Origin: Flavobacteriales bacterium
GTDB lineage: Bacteria > Bacteroidota > Bacteroidia > Flavobacteriales > CAJXXR01
NCBI GenBank assembly: GCA_025210805.1
Contig: JAOAQX010000006.1
Coordinates: 1 to 64,000, forward strand
Length of the DNA stretch: 64,000 bases
Direction of reading: 5' to 3'
In this document: piece after piece, positions 17,217-25,731 of the stretch
Numbering within the stretch: position 1 is the stretch's first letter
Layout of the letters: each line of letters opens with the position of its first letter
The notes under the pieces: generated by a model
What the model saw: only the letters and a program-made list of their open reading frames with translations
Databases searched by the model: none
Told to the model about the DNA's origin: nothing
Position numbers and translations under genes: made by a program

Positions 17217-17969
17217 ATGAAGAATTTTATACTCCTACTAGCATTACTCTCTCTACAATCAGTAGTAAATGCGCAAGACAATGAATTTGTTACGAAACTA
17301 AAAGAAAGAAATTTAGGAAACTTCAGAAACAGCTCCCTGAATGTTGAATTAAACGGAATGATTAGCCCTATTGACGAAGGTGAACATCCCATTTATCTTG
17401 GAGCTCAATTAAGAATTGTCAGTCATTTATATTTAGGGCTTAGTTATAACATAGGAAACAAAATAAGGAATCCTGAAGGGGTAGATATCGAAACTTTACA
17501 AAACAAGCCTGAATTCATTAGTTTTCTAGATGCTTATCAATTTAAATTGGACTATTATTTTAAAAATGGATTAAAACTTGGCTTTTTTATTCAAAAAAAC
17601 TATGCCTCGGAAATAAAATCTGTGCTCAATACCGCTTCTTACCCTATTACAGATGATCAAGGTGATTTTGTTCTTGACGCAGCAGGGAATACTCTGTATG
17701 CCATAAGCACTAAAAAAATTCCAAAGAGTTTTTATAGTGAATATTTTGCAGTCGGATGGAATGTAGGATACTCTTTTCCTATTTACCAAAAATTATATGT
17801 AGAAATCGAATCTAGATACTGTGGATACAGTCTAGATTTCTCGGAACAGCATAGTGAAATTTTGAAACCAGAAGAACCCAAAAACCCGATGAATGTTTAC
17901 AAAACAATCCAACAACGTTTAACCGGAACTAAAGTTCAATTACTTTTTGGGCTTAGATATTTTATTTAA
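17217..17969 (+). CDS. Outer-membrane beta-barrel family protein, paralogue 2
   Basis: 250 residues with a signal peptide (NFILLLALLSLQSVVNAQ) and a C-terminus ending in an aromatic strand (QLLFGLRYFI). The overall plan, length and an internal loop are shared with the preceding gene, including Y-rich strands and an exposed loop near residues 140-165. Presumably an outer-membrane barrel, with ligand unknown. It is the last gene of the TM2-barrel-barrel group and converges on the hxlR-type gene. Confidence 0.7.
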   Translation: MKNFILLLALLSLQSVVNAQDNEFVTKLKERNLGNFRNSSLNVELNGMISPIDEGEHPIYLGAQLRIVSHLYLGLSYNIGNKIRNPEGVDIETLQNKPEFISFLDAYQFKLDYYFKNGLKLGFFIQKNYASEIKSVLNTASYPITDDQGDFVLDAAGNTLYAISTKKIPKSFYSEYFAVGWNVGYSFPIYQKLYVEIESRYCGYSLDFSEQHSEILKPEEPKNPMNVYKTIQQRLTGTKVQLLFGLRYFI

Positions 17970-17982
17970 AATCAACGACACA

Positions 17983-18390
17983 CTAAACACTTTCATTCTC
18001 CTTCATTTCCGATAAAGATTGAGCATAGGTCTTTCCCCAGTTTGAAATACTTTCAATGACGGGTTCTATGCTTTTTCCTATTTTACTTAAAGAGTATTCC
18101 ACTTTTGGTGGTACTGTTGCATAAGCTGTTCTTATTACTACTTTTTTTTCTTCAAGATGTTTTAATTCTTTTACTAACATTCTGGTAGAAATATCTGGTA
18201 TGGCACGTTCAAGTTCCTTAAATCTTAATGTACCTCGATCTAGTAAAACGTATAATATTGCAAATTTCCACTTCCCCTCCAATGTATTCATTGCTAAATG
18301 AAAAGGACAGTTCAAATATTCTTCTAAAGTTTTTTCCCTCATAAATTTTTGATTTTCAATATTACTTACACATATGTTATTACTTCCCAT
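17983..18390 (-). CDS. HxlR-family winged-helix transcriptional regulator
   Basis: 135 residues from ATG 18390. A TTG at 18408 would add six residues; an ATG at 18342 is also possible. The HxlR signature is clear: NCPFHLAMNTLEGKWKFAIL, then the wing region FKELERAIPDISTRMLVKEL and KVEYSLSKIGKSIEPVI. The conserved Cys in NCPF is typical of redox- or electrophile-sensing members. It is transcribed divergently from a SnoaL-like protein and an SDR enzyme, the usual layout for an HxlR regulator and its target genes. Confidence 0.9.
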   Translation of the reverse strand: MGSNNICVSNIENQKFMREKTLEEYLNCPFHLAMNTLEGKWKFAILYVLLDRGTLRFKELERAIPDISTRMLVKELKHLEEKKVVIRTAYATVPPKVEYSLSKIGKSIEPVIESISNWGKTYAQSLSEMKENESV

Positions 18391-18400
18391 AGAGGTAACT

Positions 18401-18417
18401 ACTTTCAAATGTAAAGT
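18401..18417. promoter_or_regulatory. Candidate operator in the hxlR/SnoaL divergent region
   Basis: ACTTTCAAATGTAAAGT is an imperfect inverted repeat with ACTTT/AAAGT arms. It lies between the ATG of the HxlR gene and the start of the divergent operon. HxlR proteins bind such symmetric sites. The assignment rests on position and symmetry only. Confidence 0.4.
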
Positions 18418-18459
18418 ATTGTTTCTATATTAGCACCATTAGTCATAAAAAAAAACAAT

Positions 18460-18981
18460 ATGAACGTTCAAAAATCAATACAAATTGCCTTATTAACCTT
18501 AGGGCTTTTCTCTGGGAATGTAAGTTGTGATAATGTCTCTATTAGCGAGGTAGATGAAATGGATACATTTAAGGTGTATAAAGAAAACCAGACTGCCAAT
18601 AAAAAATTGGTCGTAGAATTTGTGGAAGCCATGAGAACATCAAACGTCTCTAAGCTAAAAACGATGATTGCTGATGATTTTAGCTGGTGGATTATTGGAA
18701 AACCAGATTATCTTGCTACAGCAGGTGAACACGATAGCAAATACTTTTTAGATTTCTTTAAAGGCACCGCTCTTTTTCCTGATGGAGCCGATTTTAAAAC
18801 CACCTCTATGATTTCTGAAGGAAATACTGTGGCTGCCGAGGCTGAGTTTAAAGCTAAGACAGCAATGGGTACACAATATGAAAATTATTATCATATTCTC
18901 TTTGTGATCGAAAACGGAAAAATTAAACGCATGAAAGAATATATGGATACCTATCATGCAAAAATAACTTTTGGATTATAA
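18460..18981 (+). CDS. Exported SnoaL/NTF2-like protein
   Basis: 173 residues. The N-terminus (IQIALLTLGLFSGNVSC) is an export signal, possibly a lipoprotein signal ending at Cys23, though the lipobox is weak. Residues about 45-170 have the SnoaL-like cone fold pattern: VVEFVEAMRTSNVSKLKTMI, DDFSWWIIG, NTVAAEAEFKAKT, YYHILFVIENGKIKRMKEYMD. Such proteins bind small hydrophobic molecules or act as isomerases. It is the first gene downstream of the hxlR divergent promoter, and its stop codon lies 5 bases before the ATG of the SDR gene. Confidence 0.75.
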   Translation: MNVQKSIQIALLTLGLFSGNVSCDNVSISEVDEMDTFKVYKENQTANKKLVVEFVEAMRTSNVSKLKTMIADDFSWWIIGKPDYLATAGEHDSKYFLDFFKGTALFPDGADFKTTSMISEGNTVAAEAEFKAKTAMGTQYENYYHILFVIENGKIKRMKEYMDTYHAKITFGL

Positions 18982-18985
18982 TAAA

Positions 18986-19873
18986 ATGAATTGGAATCCT
19001 TCACAAATCCCTAACCAAAATGGGAAAACTGTTCTGATTACAGGAGCCAATACGGGGCTTGGTTTTCAAACCGCCTTAGAATTTGCTAAGAAAAATGCTT
19101 CTGTAATTATGGCTGGTAGAAATGAGCAAAAAATACAATTGGCTATTTCACAAATTAAATCGAAAATACCTAATGCTCAATTAGAAGCTGGAATTGTTGA
19201 TCTTTCTGACCTAGATTCTGTAAAGAATTTTGCACAAGAAATCCTTCAAAATCATGAGCAACTTGATATTTTAATCAACAATGCTGGAGTGATGTTTCCA
19301 CCTGCTAGCAAAACAAAACAGGGCTACGAAATGCAATTTGGAGTAAATTTTTTATCTCATTTTGCACTAACTGCTCACCTGTATGATTTGCTAAACAGCA
19401 CTTCCAATAGCCGAGTAGTCACTTTAAGTAGTATTGCTCATAAAAATGGAACAATTGATTTTGAAAACCTCAAACTCGAAAAACCTTATGATAAATTTCG
19501 AGAATACGGACAGAGCAAAGTAGCTGATTTAATTTTTACAATTGAGCTTCAGAGAAGACTTCAGAAGTATCAATCTAAAACCTTATCTGTTGCCGCCCAT
19601 CCTGGTATTAGCAAAACAGAATTACTAAGAACCGACAATCCCAATATGATTCACGAGTTTCCGCACATGACCGCAAATCAAGGCGCTTTTTCTAGTCTAT
19701 TTGCCGCCACAGAACCTATTTCTGGCGTTACTTATGTTGGACCCAATGGCGAAGGAGAAATGACCGGCTTTCCTGCACCTGCATTTATTGCAGAGTATGC
19801 TAAAAGTAAAGAAATTGGTAAAAAACTTTGGGAATATAGTAATCAAGAATTAGGAACGAAATTTTTACTTTAA
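18986..19873 (+). CDS. Short-chain dehydrogenase/reductase (SDR) family oxidoreductase
   Basis: 295 residues from ATG 18986 (an in-frame TTG at 18971 overlaps the preceding gene). Cofactor motif TGANTGLG near residue 20, MAGRNEQK after the second strand, NNAGVMFPP near residue 95, and the catalytic YGQSK near residue 175 are all present. This resembles retinol-dehydrogenase/WW-oxidoreductase-like SDRs that use NADP(H). It is in one operon with the SnoaL-like gene under probable HxlR control, which suggests handling of a toxic aldehyde, quinone or similar compound. The substrate is unknown. Its 3' end overlaps the convergent hydrolase gene by 9 bases. Confidence 0.88.
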   Translation: MNWNPSQIPNQNGKTVLITGANTGLGFQTALEFAKKNASVIMAGRNEQKIQLAISQIKSKIPNAQLEAGIVDLSDLDSVKNFAQEILQNHEQLDILINNAGVMFPPASKTKQGYEMQFGVNFLSHFALTAHLYDLLNSTSNSRVVTLSSIAHKNGTIDFENLKLEKPYDKFREYGQSKVADLIFTIELQRRLQKYQSKTLSVAAHPGISKTELLRTDNPNMIHEFPHMTANQGAFSSLFAATEPISGVTYVGPNGEGEMTGFPAPAFIAEYAKSKEIGKKLWEYSNQELGTKFLL

Positions 19874-20848
19874 ATCTATATCTGCTTCACTATGAACTGT
19901 GTTGTCTAAAAACTTCTCAACCTCTACTCTCCATTCATCTTTGTATTTATGGAGATAATTTTCATGTCCAGCTTTAGGAAACAGATGCTTTTTCTTTTTC
20001 CCTTTCAGGTTCTTAAAAATGGTATTTGTTTCCTCTTGGCTAACACGATTATCCTTTTCACCATACATGAGCAACGTAGGGGACTCTATTTTTTTTGCAT
20101 ATTCCTCTGGATTATGATCAAAAAATGAAAAATCGTTTTGAACACCTCCCCAAAACATTAAAACGGAAGCTAGAGGAAACGAAGGAATCCCAACAATTTC
20201 AAATCGGGCTTCTACCGTTTTTTTCATTCTTCCGAAAGGACATTCTAGAATGATTCCTTCGGGCTTAATATCCCACTCACTTAGCGCTCTCATTATCGCT
20301 GCTGCTCCCATAGAATTTCCATATAAGTAAATGGGAAGATTTTGAGTCGTTTTACTAAAACCGAAAGCCGTTACCACTTGTTGTGCCTCATGAAAACCTA
20401 TGGTAGTTTGCGAACCTTCTGAACCACCAGAGCCCATAAAATCTACTAATAGTGTTTGATATCCTAACTGATTAAAAATTTCTGCCTGCTCCAGCATATC
20501 TGATTTTTTCCCGCCATAACCATGAAACAAAATTATCGTTCCTTTTGGTGATGGAAGAGCTATTTTCCAGCATTCAATTTTTTTATTACTTTGAAGATAT
20601 ATCGTTTCGTAACTTCTTTTTGGAGTGATGGTATTAACAGGCTTGGGTTTAGAAAAACCAAAGAATAACCCTTGGATCTTTTGTTTCCAATCCATTTTCT
20701 TTTTCTTGCTTTCTGAAAAATTATCAGGACTAGAAAAGTGTGTAAATGTGTATGCATGAAAATATGCGAGAATATTTACGAATACGATAAGTCTCAAAAT
20801 ATATAAGGTGACTCTCTTGATCCATTTAGTTCTGATATTAATAATCAT
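19865..20848 (-). CDS. Membrane-anchored alpha/beta hydrolase
   Basis: 327 residues. An N-terminal hydrophobic helix (about residues 12-32) anchors the enzyme, followed by a charged linker. The hydrolase core has the oxyanion strand ILFHGYGG (107-114), nucleophile elbow GNSMGA with Ser179, probable acid Asp266 in GEKDNRVS and His295 in KAGHENYLH. It resembles the lysophospholipase/dipeptidyl-peptidase-like hydrolases. The substrate is unknown. It is a single gene, convergent with and overlapping the SDR gene by 9 bases. Confidence 0.85.
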   Translation of the reverse strand: MIINIRTKWIKRVTLYILRLIVFVNILAYFHAYTFTHFSSPDNFSESKKKKMDWKQKIQGLFFGFSKPKPVNTITPKRSYETIYLQSNKKIECWKIALPSPKGTIILFHGYGGKKSDMLEQAEIFNQLGYQTLLVDFMGSGGSEGSQTTIGFHEAQQVVTAFGFSKTTQNLPIYLYGNSMGAAAIMRALSEWDIKPEGIILECPFGRMKKTVEARFEIVGIPSFPLASVLMFWGGVQNDFSFFDHNPEEYAKKIESPTLLMYGEKDNRVSQEETNTIFKNLKGKKKKHLFPKAGHENYLHKYKDEWRVEVEKFLDNTVHSEADIDLK

Positions 20849-20897
20849 TTTAAAAAATTAAGAATAAATAAAATTAATACATTATATCGAGATAAAA

Positions 20898-20934
20898 AAA
20901 GAGATGAACCTTTCGAATTAAGACCCATCTCTTT
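20898..20934 (-). terminator. Terminator of the QVGIGT surface-protein gene
   Basis: The inverted repeat AAAGAGATG / CATCTCTTT (20898-20906, 20926-20934) is followed on the minus strand by a T run. It lies 44 bases after the stop of the 20978-22072 gene. Confidence 0.65.
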
Positions 20935-20977
20935 ATAAACGTGTTTTCTGCGATTCAGAAATTTTATAAGTCCCTCA

Positions 20978-22072
20978 TCACAATTCAGAGTACGAACACA
21001 CTAAATTTTGATTAATTAAGGTTCTCTGGGGAGCTTGCAATATTTGTTGATATAATACTAAACTTGCTATTTCTGAAGGTGCTGCACTTGAAGCAGCTCT
21101 ATTAGAAAACAAACTCAAAGTTCGAATAACCTGTTTATTTACATCAGCGAGTACTCTTGTATCTTTAAGCTCGTTATCTATTCTTAATGTAAATGTTTTT
21201 GTGCTATTCTGATAAGTAATATTGAAAATATGAAACTTACCATCAATTGCAACCCTTTTTTCTTGGCTATCGCCACAGACCATTTGATGACCAATGCGAA
21301 TTCCATAGAAAGTATTGTTACACCCAGTAGCAGGAATTAGAGAATGCCCTGTTCCAATTTGAAAAGATGCGTCTATTCCATTGAAATTACCTGGTGTAAA
21401 CTTTCGTGTATGAAAAACAGATGCATAATCCTGTTGGGCACCTGGCTCGTTAAAACGAAGTACTACAAATAATTCGAAATCAGAATTCTCAATATCTGTA
21501 ATATCTGACTCCAAAAAATTCTTTCTACCGGAGTTAACAACTGTTCTTCTTAAATGTCTCCTTGAAGAATATTGGGGAGTACCATTGGGGTTATCAATTA
21601 ATTTGAAGAGGGTATCTTGAGCCGTATTAAAACCAGCTTCATTGTTATGAATTTCATCAAATACAACAGAATTACCTTCATTTGACTCTATTTGATTAAT
21701 GAAACTATTCACCTGTGCCACAGAACCATTATTAACTTTCAAAAGATTCAAGTCCTCAAAATTAACATGAACTAATGGTGCAACTAATGAATTGATTGAA
21801 GTAGTTGTCTTTTCAACACAACAGAAATTATACCAGAAGGAAGCTTTATAAACTTCTAAACAGTTTAGTGAAGTGTTGTAAATAATTAATCCCTCTGCAG
21901 GGTTTTGAATACTGTTTTTTTCATTTTCAGAAAGTCTTGGAGGCAAAAACCCCAAAGTAGTTGATTCAACTTCCAGTACTGCGGAAGGATGTGGTGCGAT
22001 TGTTCCTATACCCACTTGTGCGGACGTGTTAAGAAACATAATACTTAATGCGAGTTGTAATATGTGCTTCAT
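20978..22072 (-). CDS. QVGIGT-type surface protein with probable LamG-like domain
   Basis: 364 residues from ATG 22072 (the open frame extends further upstream, but only this ATG gives a signal peptide, HILQLALSIMFLNTSAQ). The mature N-terminus VGIGTIAPHPSAVLEV, then GFLPPRL and EGLIIYNTSLNCLEVY with a CC pair, is a module shared with the genes at 25732 and 36394. Residues about 110-364 look beta-rich and end like a concanavalin/LamG fold (FHIFNITYQNSTKTF ... EIASLVLYQQIL). Probably a secreted carbohydrate- or surface-binding protein. It is on the same strand as, and 116 bases downstream of, the LytTR response-regulator gene. Confidence 0.75.
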   Translation of the reverse strand: MKHILQLALSIMFLNTSAQVGIGTIAPHPSAVLEVESTTLGFLPPRLSENEKNSIQNPAEGLIIYNTSLNCLEVYKASFWYNFCCVEKTTTSINSLVAPLVHVNFEDLNLLKVNNGSVAQVNSFINQIESNEGNSVVFDEIHNNEAGFNTAQDTLFKLIDNPNGTPQYSSRRHLRRTVVNSGRKNFLESDITDIENSDFELFVVLRFNEPGAQQDYASVFHTRKFTPGNFNGIDASFQIGTGHSLIPATGCNNTFYGIRIGHQMVCGDSQEKRVAIDGKFHIFNITYQNSTKTFTLRIDNELKDTRVLADVNKQVIRTLSLFSNRAASSAAPSEIASLVLYQQILQAPQRTLINQNLVCSYSEL

Positions 22073-22188
22073 CTTACGATAAAAAATGTTTGAGGCGAAT
22101 CTACAACTATTATTATTCCACAATATACATGCTTTCATGTAAGGAATAGCATGAATAGACAAACGACATTTTTGCACCGATAATCTGT

Positions 22189-22866
22189 CTAATTTTCATT
22201 TAATAATTTTTGGTATGCTGTTTTTTTAAATGCACGACCAATGGGTATCTCATGAGATCCAACTTGTATGCTATTTTTATAAATAAGCTGTACATAAGAT
22301 TGATTCACAAGATAGGATTTATGTGTACGGACAAAAGTAGGGTGAATGATATCTGAAAGTCGCATCAAACTTTTTATTGATTCCTTTTCTGTATGAAAAA
22401 TTAAATAATCTCTATCTGATTCGATATAGATTATAGAATTTATTTTAAGTTTTATGAGTCGAAATTGAGACCGAATAAAAAGGTAGTGATCTTCTTTTTT
22501 GAAACTTTTTTCAGCATCTATCTTTTGACTAATTTTATTTATTTTCTGATCAAATTCTACTTTCTCAATGGGCTTTAATAAATATCCATAAATATTTTGC
22601 TGTAACGCATCATAAGCATATTTCTGATGCCCTGTTACAAATAAAATGGGATTACTAAGTTTTGTTTCTTTCAAAATATCTAGAGCTTGCTCTCCTCCTA
22701 GTTCAATATCTAAAATTAGCAAGGCTTCGGGTTGCTTTTTTATTTCTGAAATATGCGCTCTAAAATTAGACAATGACATAGAAAGCTCAAGTTCTTTGTG
22801 GTTTTTTATATATGATTCCAACAAAATTCTCGTTTGGAGATAATCCTCAATGATGATACAATCCAT
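22189..22866 (-). CDS. LytTR-family response regulator
   Basis: 225 residues. A receiver domain (about 1-115) has the phospho-acceptor Asp53 in LLILDIELGG and the signature FVTGHQKYAYDAL ... GYLLKPIEKVEF. A LytTR DNA-binding domain follows (about 130-225: FIRSQFRLIKLKINSIIYIESD, RTHKSYLVNQSYV, IPIGRAFKK). The partner kinase gene starts the operon and is separated by 2 bases. LytTR regulators in Bacteroidota often control adjacent surface or transport genes. Here the next gene is a QVGIGT surface protein. Confidence 0.92.
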   Translation of the reverse strand: MDCIIIEDYLQTRILLESYIKNHKELELSMSLSNFRAHISEIKKQPEALLILDIELGGEQALDILKETKLSNPILFVTGHQKYAYDALQQNIYGYLLKPIEKVEFDQKINKISQKIDAEKSFKKEDHYLFIRSQFRLIKLKINSIIYIESDRDYLIFHTEKESIKSLMRLSDIIHPTFVRTHKSYLVNQSYVQLIYKNSIQVGSHEIPIGRAFKKTAYQKLLNEN

Positions 22867-22868
22867 TT

Positions 22869-23900
22869 TTAGGGTAGTTTGATGTGCAGTTGAACAGTAT
22901 ATATTGTCTCTTTCGATATAATTTTCAATTGGTGATCTTTTCCATAAAAGATCTCAAGAAGTTCCTTAGCATTTCTCAATCCTACTTGAGTAGAAAAAGG
23001 AATATCTCTTGTATTGGTAGGTTTTGAGTTTGATAGTTCCAAAGTGAAAATATTTTTTTGGACACTAATATCCAATTTTAACCATGCATTTTCAACTTGG
23101 TGAATAAGTCCACTATGCTTAACACTGTTTTCCACAAAATAAATTAAGATTAATGGCTGAATTTTCAACTCTGCAGTTGATGTTGCTTGTAAGGAATAAT
23201 TAATCTTATCATGTAATTCCCATTGATCAGCAATAAGATCTAAATAATTAAACAAATGTTGAATTTCTTTTAATAGATCAATAGAATGCGTATTTGAAGC
23301 CGATATATTATAGTTTAATATATCAGCAAGATTATGAACATAATTTAAACCATCTTCCTTATTGTTATTTTGAATAAAGGCATATAAATTTTGTAATTCG
23401 TTATTAAAAAAATGTGGCTGAATTTGATATTTAAATTGTTGACTAAATAAATTGCTAATTTGTTTTTTTTGAATTCTGTAGATATAGATAAGAAAATAGA
23501 ATGACGCCCCTAGAATAATGATACCCATTACCGTTACATTGAGAAAGTATTCAAATGTGGTGAATGGATCAACATAAATTTCAAAACCAAAATATTTTTT
23601 GACTACACTATCCAAATAAACAATAAGTTCTAATATAAACCCAGTAATAAATATCATAATTACACTGAAGAAAATAATCTTCAATTGTTTCATTTTCTTG
23701 ATATTCTTGGTTTTTTTTAATAGAGAAATATGAATATAAAAATAGAGAATTGGAAAACCCAATGCAGCAGAATAATATAGAATAAAAAAAAGAAAACTAT
23801 CCTTTGAACCGCTCATTACCCAATTACCAAGGCAAAAAAGCAACCAAAAAAAGGCATGAATAAAATAACTAGATATTTTTTTTTTGTGCAAGATAGTCAT
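22869..23900 (-). CDS. LytS-type membrane histidine kinase
   Basis: 343 residues. Four membrane segments can be read in the first 160 residues. The His_kinase (PF06580-like) region carries the phospho-acceptor motif as QIQPHFFNNELQNLYAF near residue 178; the family consensus is QxxPHFLFNxLN. The ATP-binding part (LILIYFVENSVKHSG, then GLRNAKELLEIFYG) is at the C-terminus. It should phosphorylate the LytTR regulator encoded immediately downstream. The signal is unknown and there is no large extracytoplasmic sensor domain. Confidence 0.9.
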   Translation of the reverse strand: MTILHKKKISSYFIHAFFWLLFCLGNWVMSGSKDSFLFFILYYSAALGFPILYFYIHISLLKKTKNIKKMKQLKIIFFSVIMIFITGFILELIVYLDSVVKKYFGFEIYVDPFTTFEYFLNVTVMGIIILGASFYFLIYIYRIQKKQISNLFSQQFKYQIQPHFFNNELQNLYAFIQNNNKEDGLNYVHNLADILNYNISASNTHSIDLLKEIQHLFNYLDLIADQWELHDKINYSLQATSTAELKIQPLILIYFVENSVKHSGLIHQVENAWLKLDISVQKNIFTLELSNSKPTNTRDIPFSTQVGLRNAKELLEIFYGKDHQLKIISKETIYTVQLHIKLP

Positions 23901-24099
23901 TCTCTTAAGGCGTGAATACTTCGCTGCAAAGATGCGTATTTTTAGGTAAAAAATGGAATTAATATAACAAATGAAGGTAACGGTTATATTTAAGAACTAC
24001 ATCTCCTGATATTCCGATAAAAAATGATGTTACTCTTAAAAAAGGGTACACTTTCAAAAAAACATTATCAACTGAAATACAGCACAGTAAATCTTTCTT

Positions 24100-24282
24100 A
24101 TGAAGATTTCCGATTATCGAGATAAGCTATCTTCTACATGTCAAGAAAAAGATGCTAAGAAATTCTTAACAATAGGCCATTTATCAGAGAGGTCAATTAC
24201 AAGCTACTGAAAATTATTTAAGGGTGATTCCTCAATAATTCATGTAAATTTGGTTGAATTATTTAGAATTTGTAAATGTTAA
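24100..24282 (+). pseudogene. Possible decayed small helix-turn-helix protein
   Basis: A 61-codon frame from ATG 24100 to TAA 24282 is broken by one TGA (24208-24210). It reads DYRDKLSSTCQEKDAKKFL, then IGHLSERSITSY, a stop, KLFKGDSSIIHVNLVELFRI. The second half resembles a small HTH (LSERSITSY as recognition-type helix). It lies in the otherwise non-coding 385-base gap between the lytS-type and AraC-type genes. Chance is not excluded. Confidence 0.3.
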
Positions 24283-24285
24283 GTT

Positions 24286-25425
24286 TTGAAATCGATTAAC
24301 GAATTACTTATTTTAGTTTTGGACTCCATAGAAATGTCACAGGCAATTTCTATCGGTTTGTTTTTATGTATTTTGAAAAAAAGTCGCACGAATTTTTCTT
24401 ATTTAATAGGATTATTCTTGGTCATATCGGGGTTATCATCTCTTTCTGAAATTTACAATACATTCAATGTGTCTTATGGTGGTGTTTTGATGAACTCTCC
24501 CTTTGAGTTTTACTGGTTAATACCAAGTATACTTTTTTTATACATTGAGCGAGTTTCCTTACTACAAAACAGAAGTTGGAGTAAGTATTTACTTGGACCT
24601 GGTTTTATAGAATTTATTTTTGATTTTGTCTCTTTGTTTCTTTCTGAATACCTCTTAAATAGGCTTGAAAACAGTGCTTTGTTTACTTTTTTAGACGTAT
24701 TAGGGACACTCTATGGCTTTGTTTTATTCATTGGGATCCTAATAATGATTAATAAGCATAATAAACTCATTAAAGAACAGTATAGTAATATAGAGAAAAA
24801 GGAATTGATTTGGGTTAGATTCATTTTGATTTTTGGGTTATCTTCTTTGACTATCTCTATTTTATTAGGAGAATTTGTAGGTGAAATACTACAAGAATTT
24901 ATTATGGTTATTTTTAACTTATTTATTACAATTTGGATAGCATATAACGCTTTATTTCAAGAAGTTTCTACGAATCTATTTTCACTGGAGGGATTTAATT
25001 TCACATTGGAGGAAGAACAAGTAAATAAAATAAAAGAACCTAAAAAGAATAATGAAGAACACCAAGTTGTACAAAAATATACTGACATATTCATAAAAAT
25101 TGATAGGTTAATAAGACATGAAGAACTGTACTTAAATCCAGAGTTGAGTATCGTTGCCATATCAGAAAAAATTAAAGTCCATCCACGATCTGTTTCGAAA
25201 GCAATTAATACAAATACACAAAAGAATTTTAATAACTATATAAATGATTTTAGAGTTCAAAAAGCTGTAGAAATACTAAAATCAAGAGAAATTGAGACTC
25301 TAAATATCGAGGGGATTGGGCAAAAAGCCGGATTTAAGTCAAATAGTACTTTTTACGCAGCCTTCGGCAAACGTCTAAATACTACTCCATTACGTTATTT
25401 GGAGAATTTGAATTCAGGAAAATAA
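24286..25425 (+). CDS. Membrane-anchored AraC-family transcriptional regulator
   Basis: 379 residues if the TTG at 24286 is the start; the first ATG is at 24334 and would shorten the first segment. Seven or so hydrophobic segments fill residues about 1-220. A cytoplasmic linker rich in Glu/Lys follows, and residues about 275-379 form an AraC DNA-binding domain (LSIVAISEKIKVHPRSVSKAI, FNNYINDFRVQKAVEIL, IGQKAGFKSNSTFYAAFGKR, TPLRYLE). This 7TM-HTH layout is common in Bacteroidota and implies a membrane-sensed signal. It is upstream of, and on the same strand as, the QVGIGT gene at 25732, which may be a target. Confidence 0.88.
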   Translation: MKSINELLILVLDSIEMSQAISIGLFLCILKKSRTNFSYLIGLFLVISGLSSLSEIYNTFNVSYGGVLMNSPFEFYWLIPSILFLYIERVSLLQNRSWSKYLLGPGFIEFIFDFVSLFLSEYLLNRLENSALFTFLDVLGTLYGFVLFIGILIMINKHNKLIKEQYSNIEKKELIWVRFILIFGLSSLTISILLGEFVGEILQEFIMVIFNLFITIWIAYNALFQEVSTNLFSLEGFNFTLEEEQVNKIKEPKKNNEEHQVVQKYTDIFIKIDRLIRHEELYLNPELSIVAISEKIKVHPRSVSKAINTNTQKNFNNYINDFRVQKAVEILKSREIETLNIEGIGQKAGFKSNSTFYAAFGKRLNTTPLRYLENLNSGK

Positions 25426-25617
25426 ATTCATATTTCAGAAATCTGAAGTCTTTTCAATTCAGAAAAATACCATCTTGCTAAAATAAGAATTGATATTTGT
25501 CAGACCTATCAATAAAAAAACTCGTACCATGTATTTTTTCCAAGATTTATTCTTTTCGCTGTATGTTTTTATAACAAGCGCTATAGTTGGTGCGAATGAT
25601 TTTTTTTGCTGGCAATT

Positions 25618-25654
25618 AAAATGATCAAGTACTTTCAACTTTTCTGATCATTTT
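25618..25654 (+). terminator. Possible terminator after the AraC-type gene
   Basis: Inverted repeat AAAATGATCA / TGATCATTTT (25618-25627, 25645-25654) with a 17-base loop and a weak T run. It lies in the 306-base gap 25426-25731, in which I see no gene. Confidence 0.4.
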
Positions 25655-25731
25655 GTAAGAACACTTTCAAACTAATTCGAAACAAATCCAACTAAGGAAG
25701 ACATAGCGTTTCCTGTATTAATCTTGAAATC

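Noticed and set aside
25530-25625. Short frame starting MYFFQDLFFSLYVFITS
   Set aside because: 31 codons of AT-rich, phenylalanine-rich translation with no context. Probably chance.
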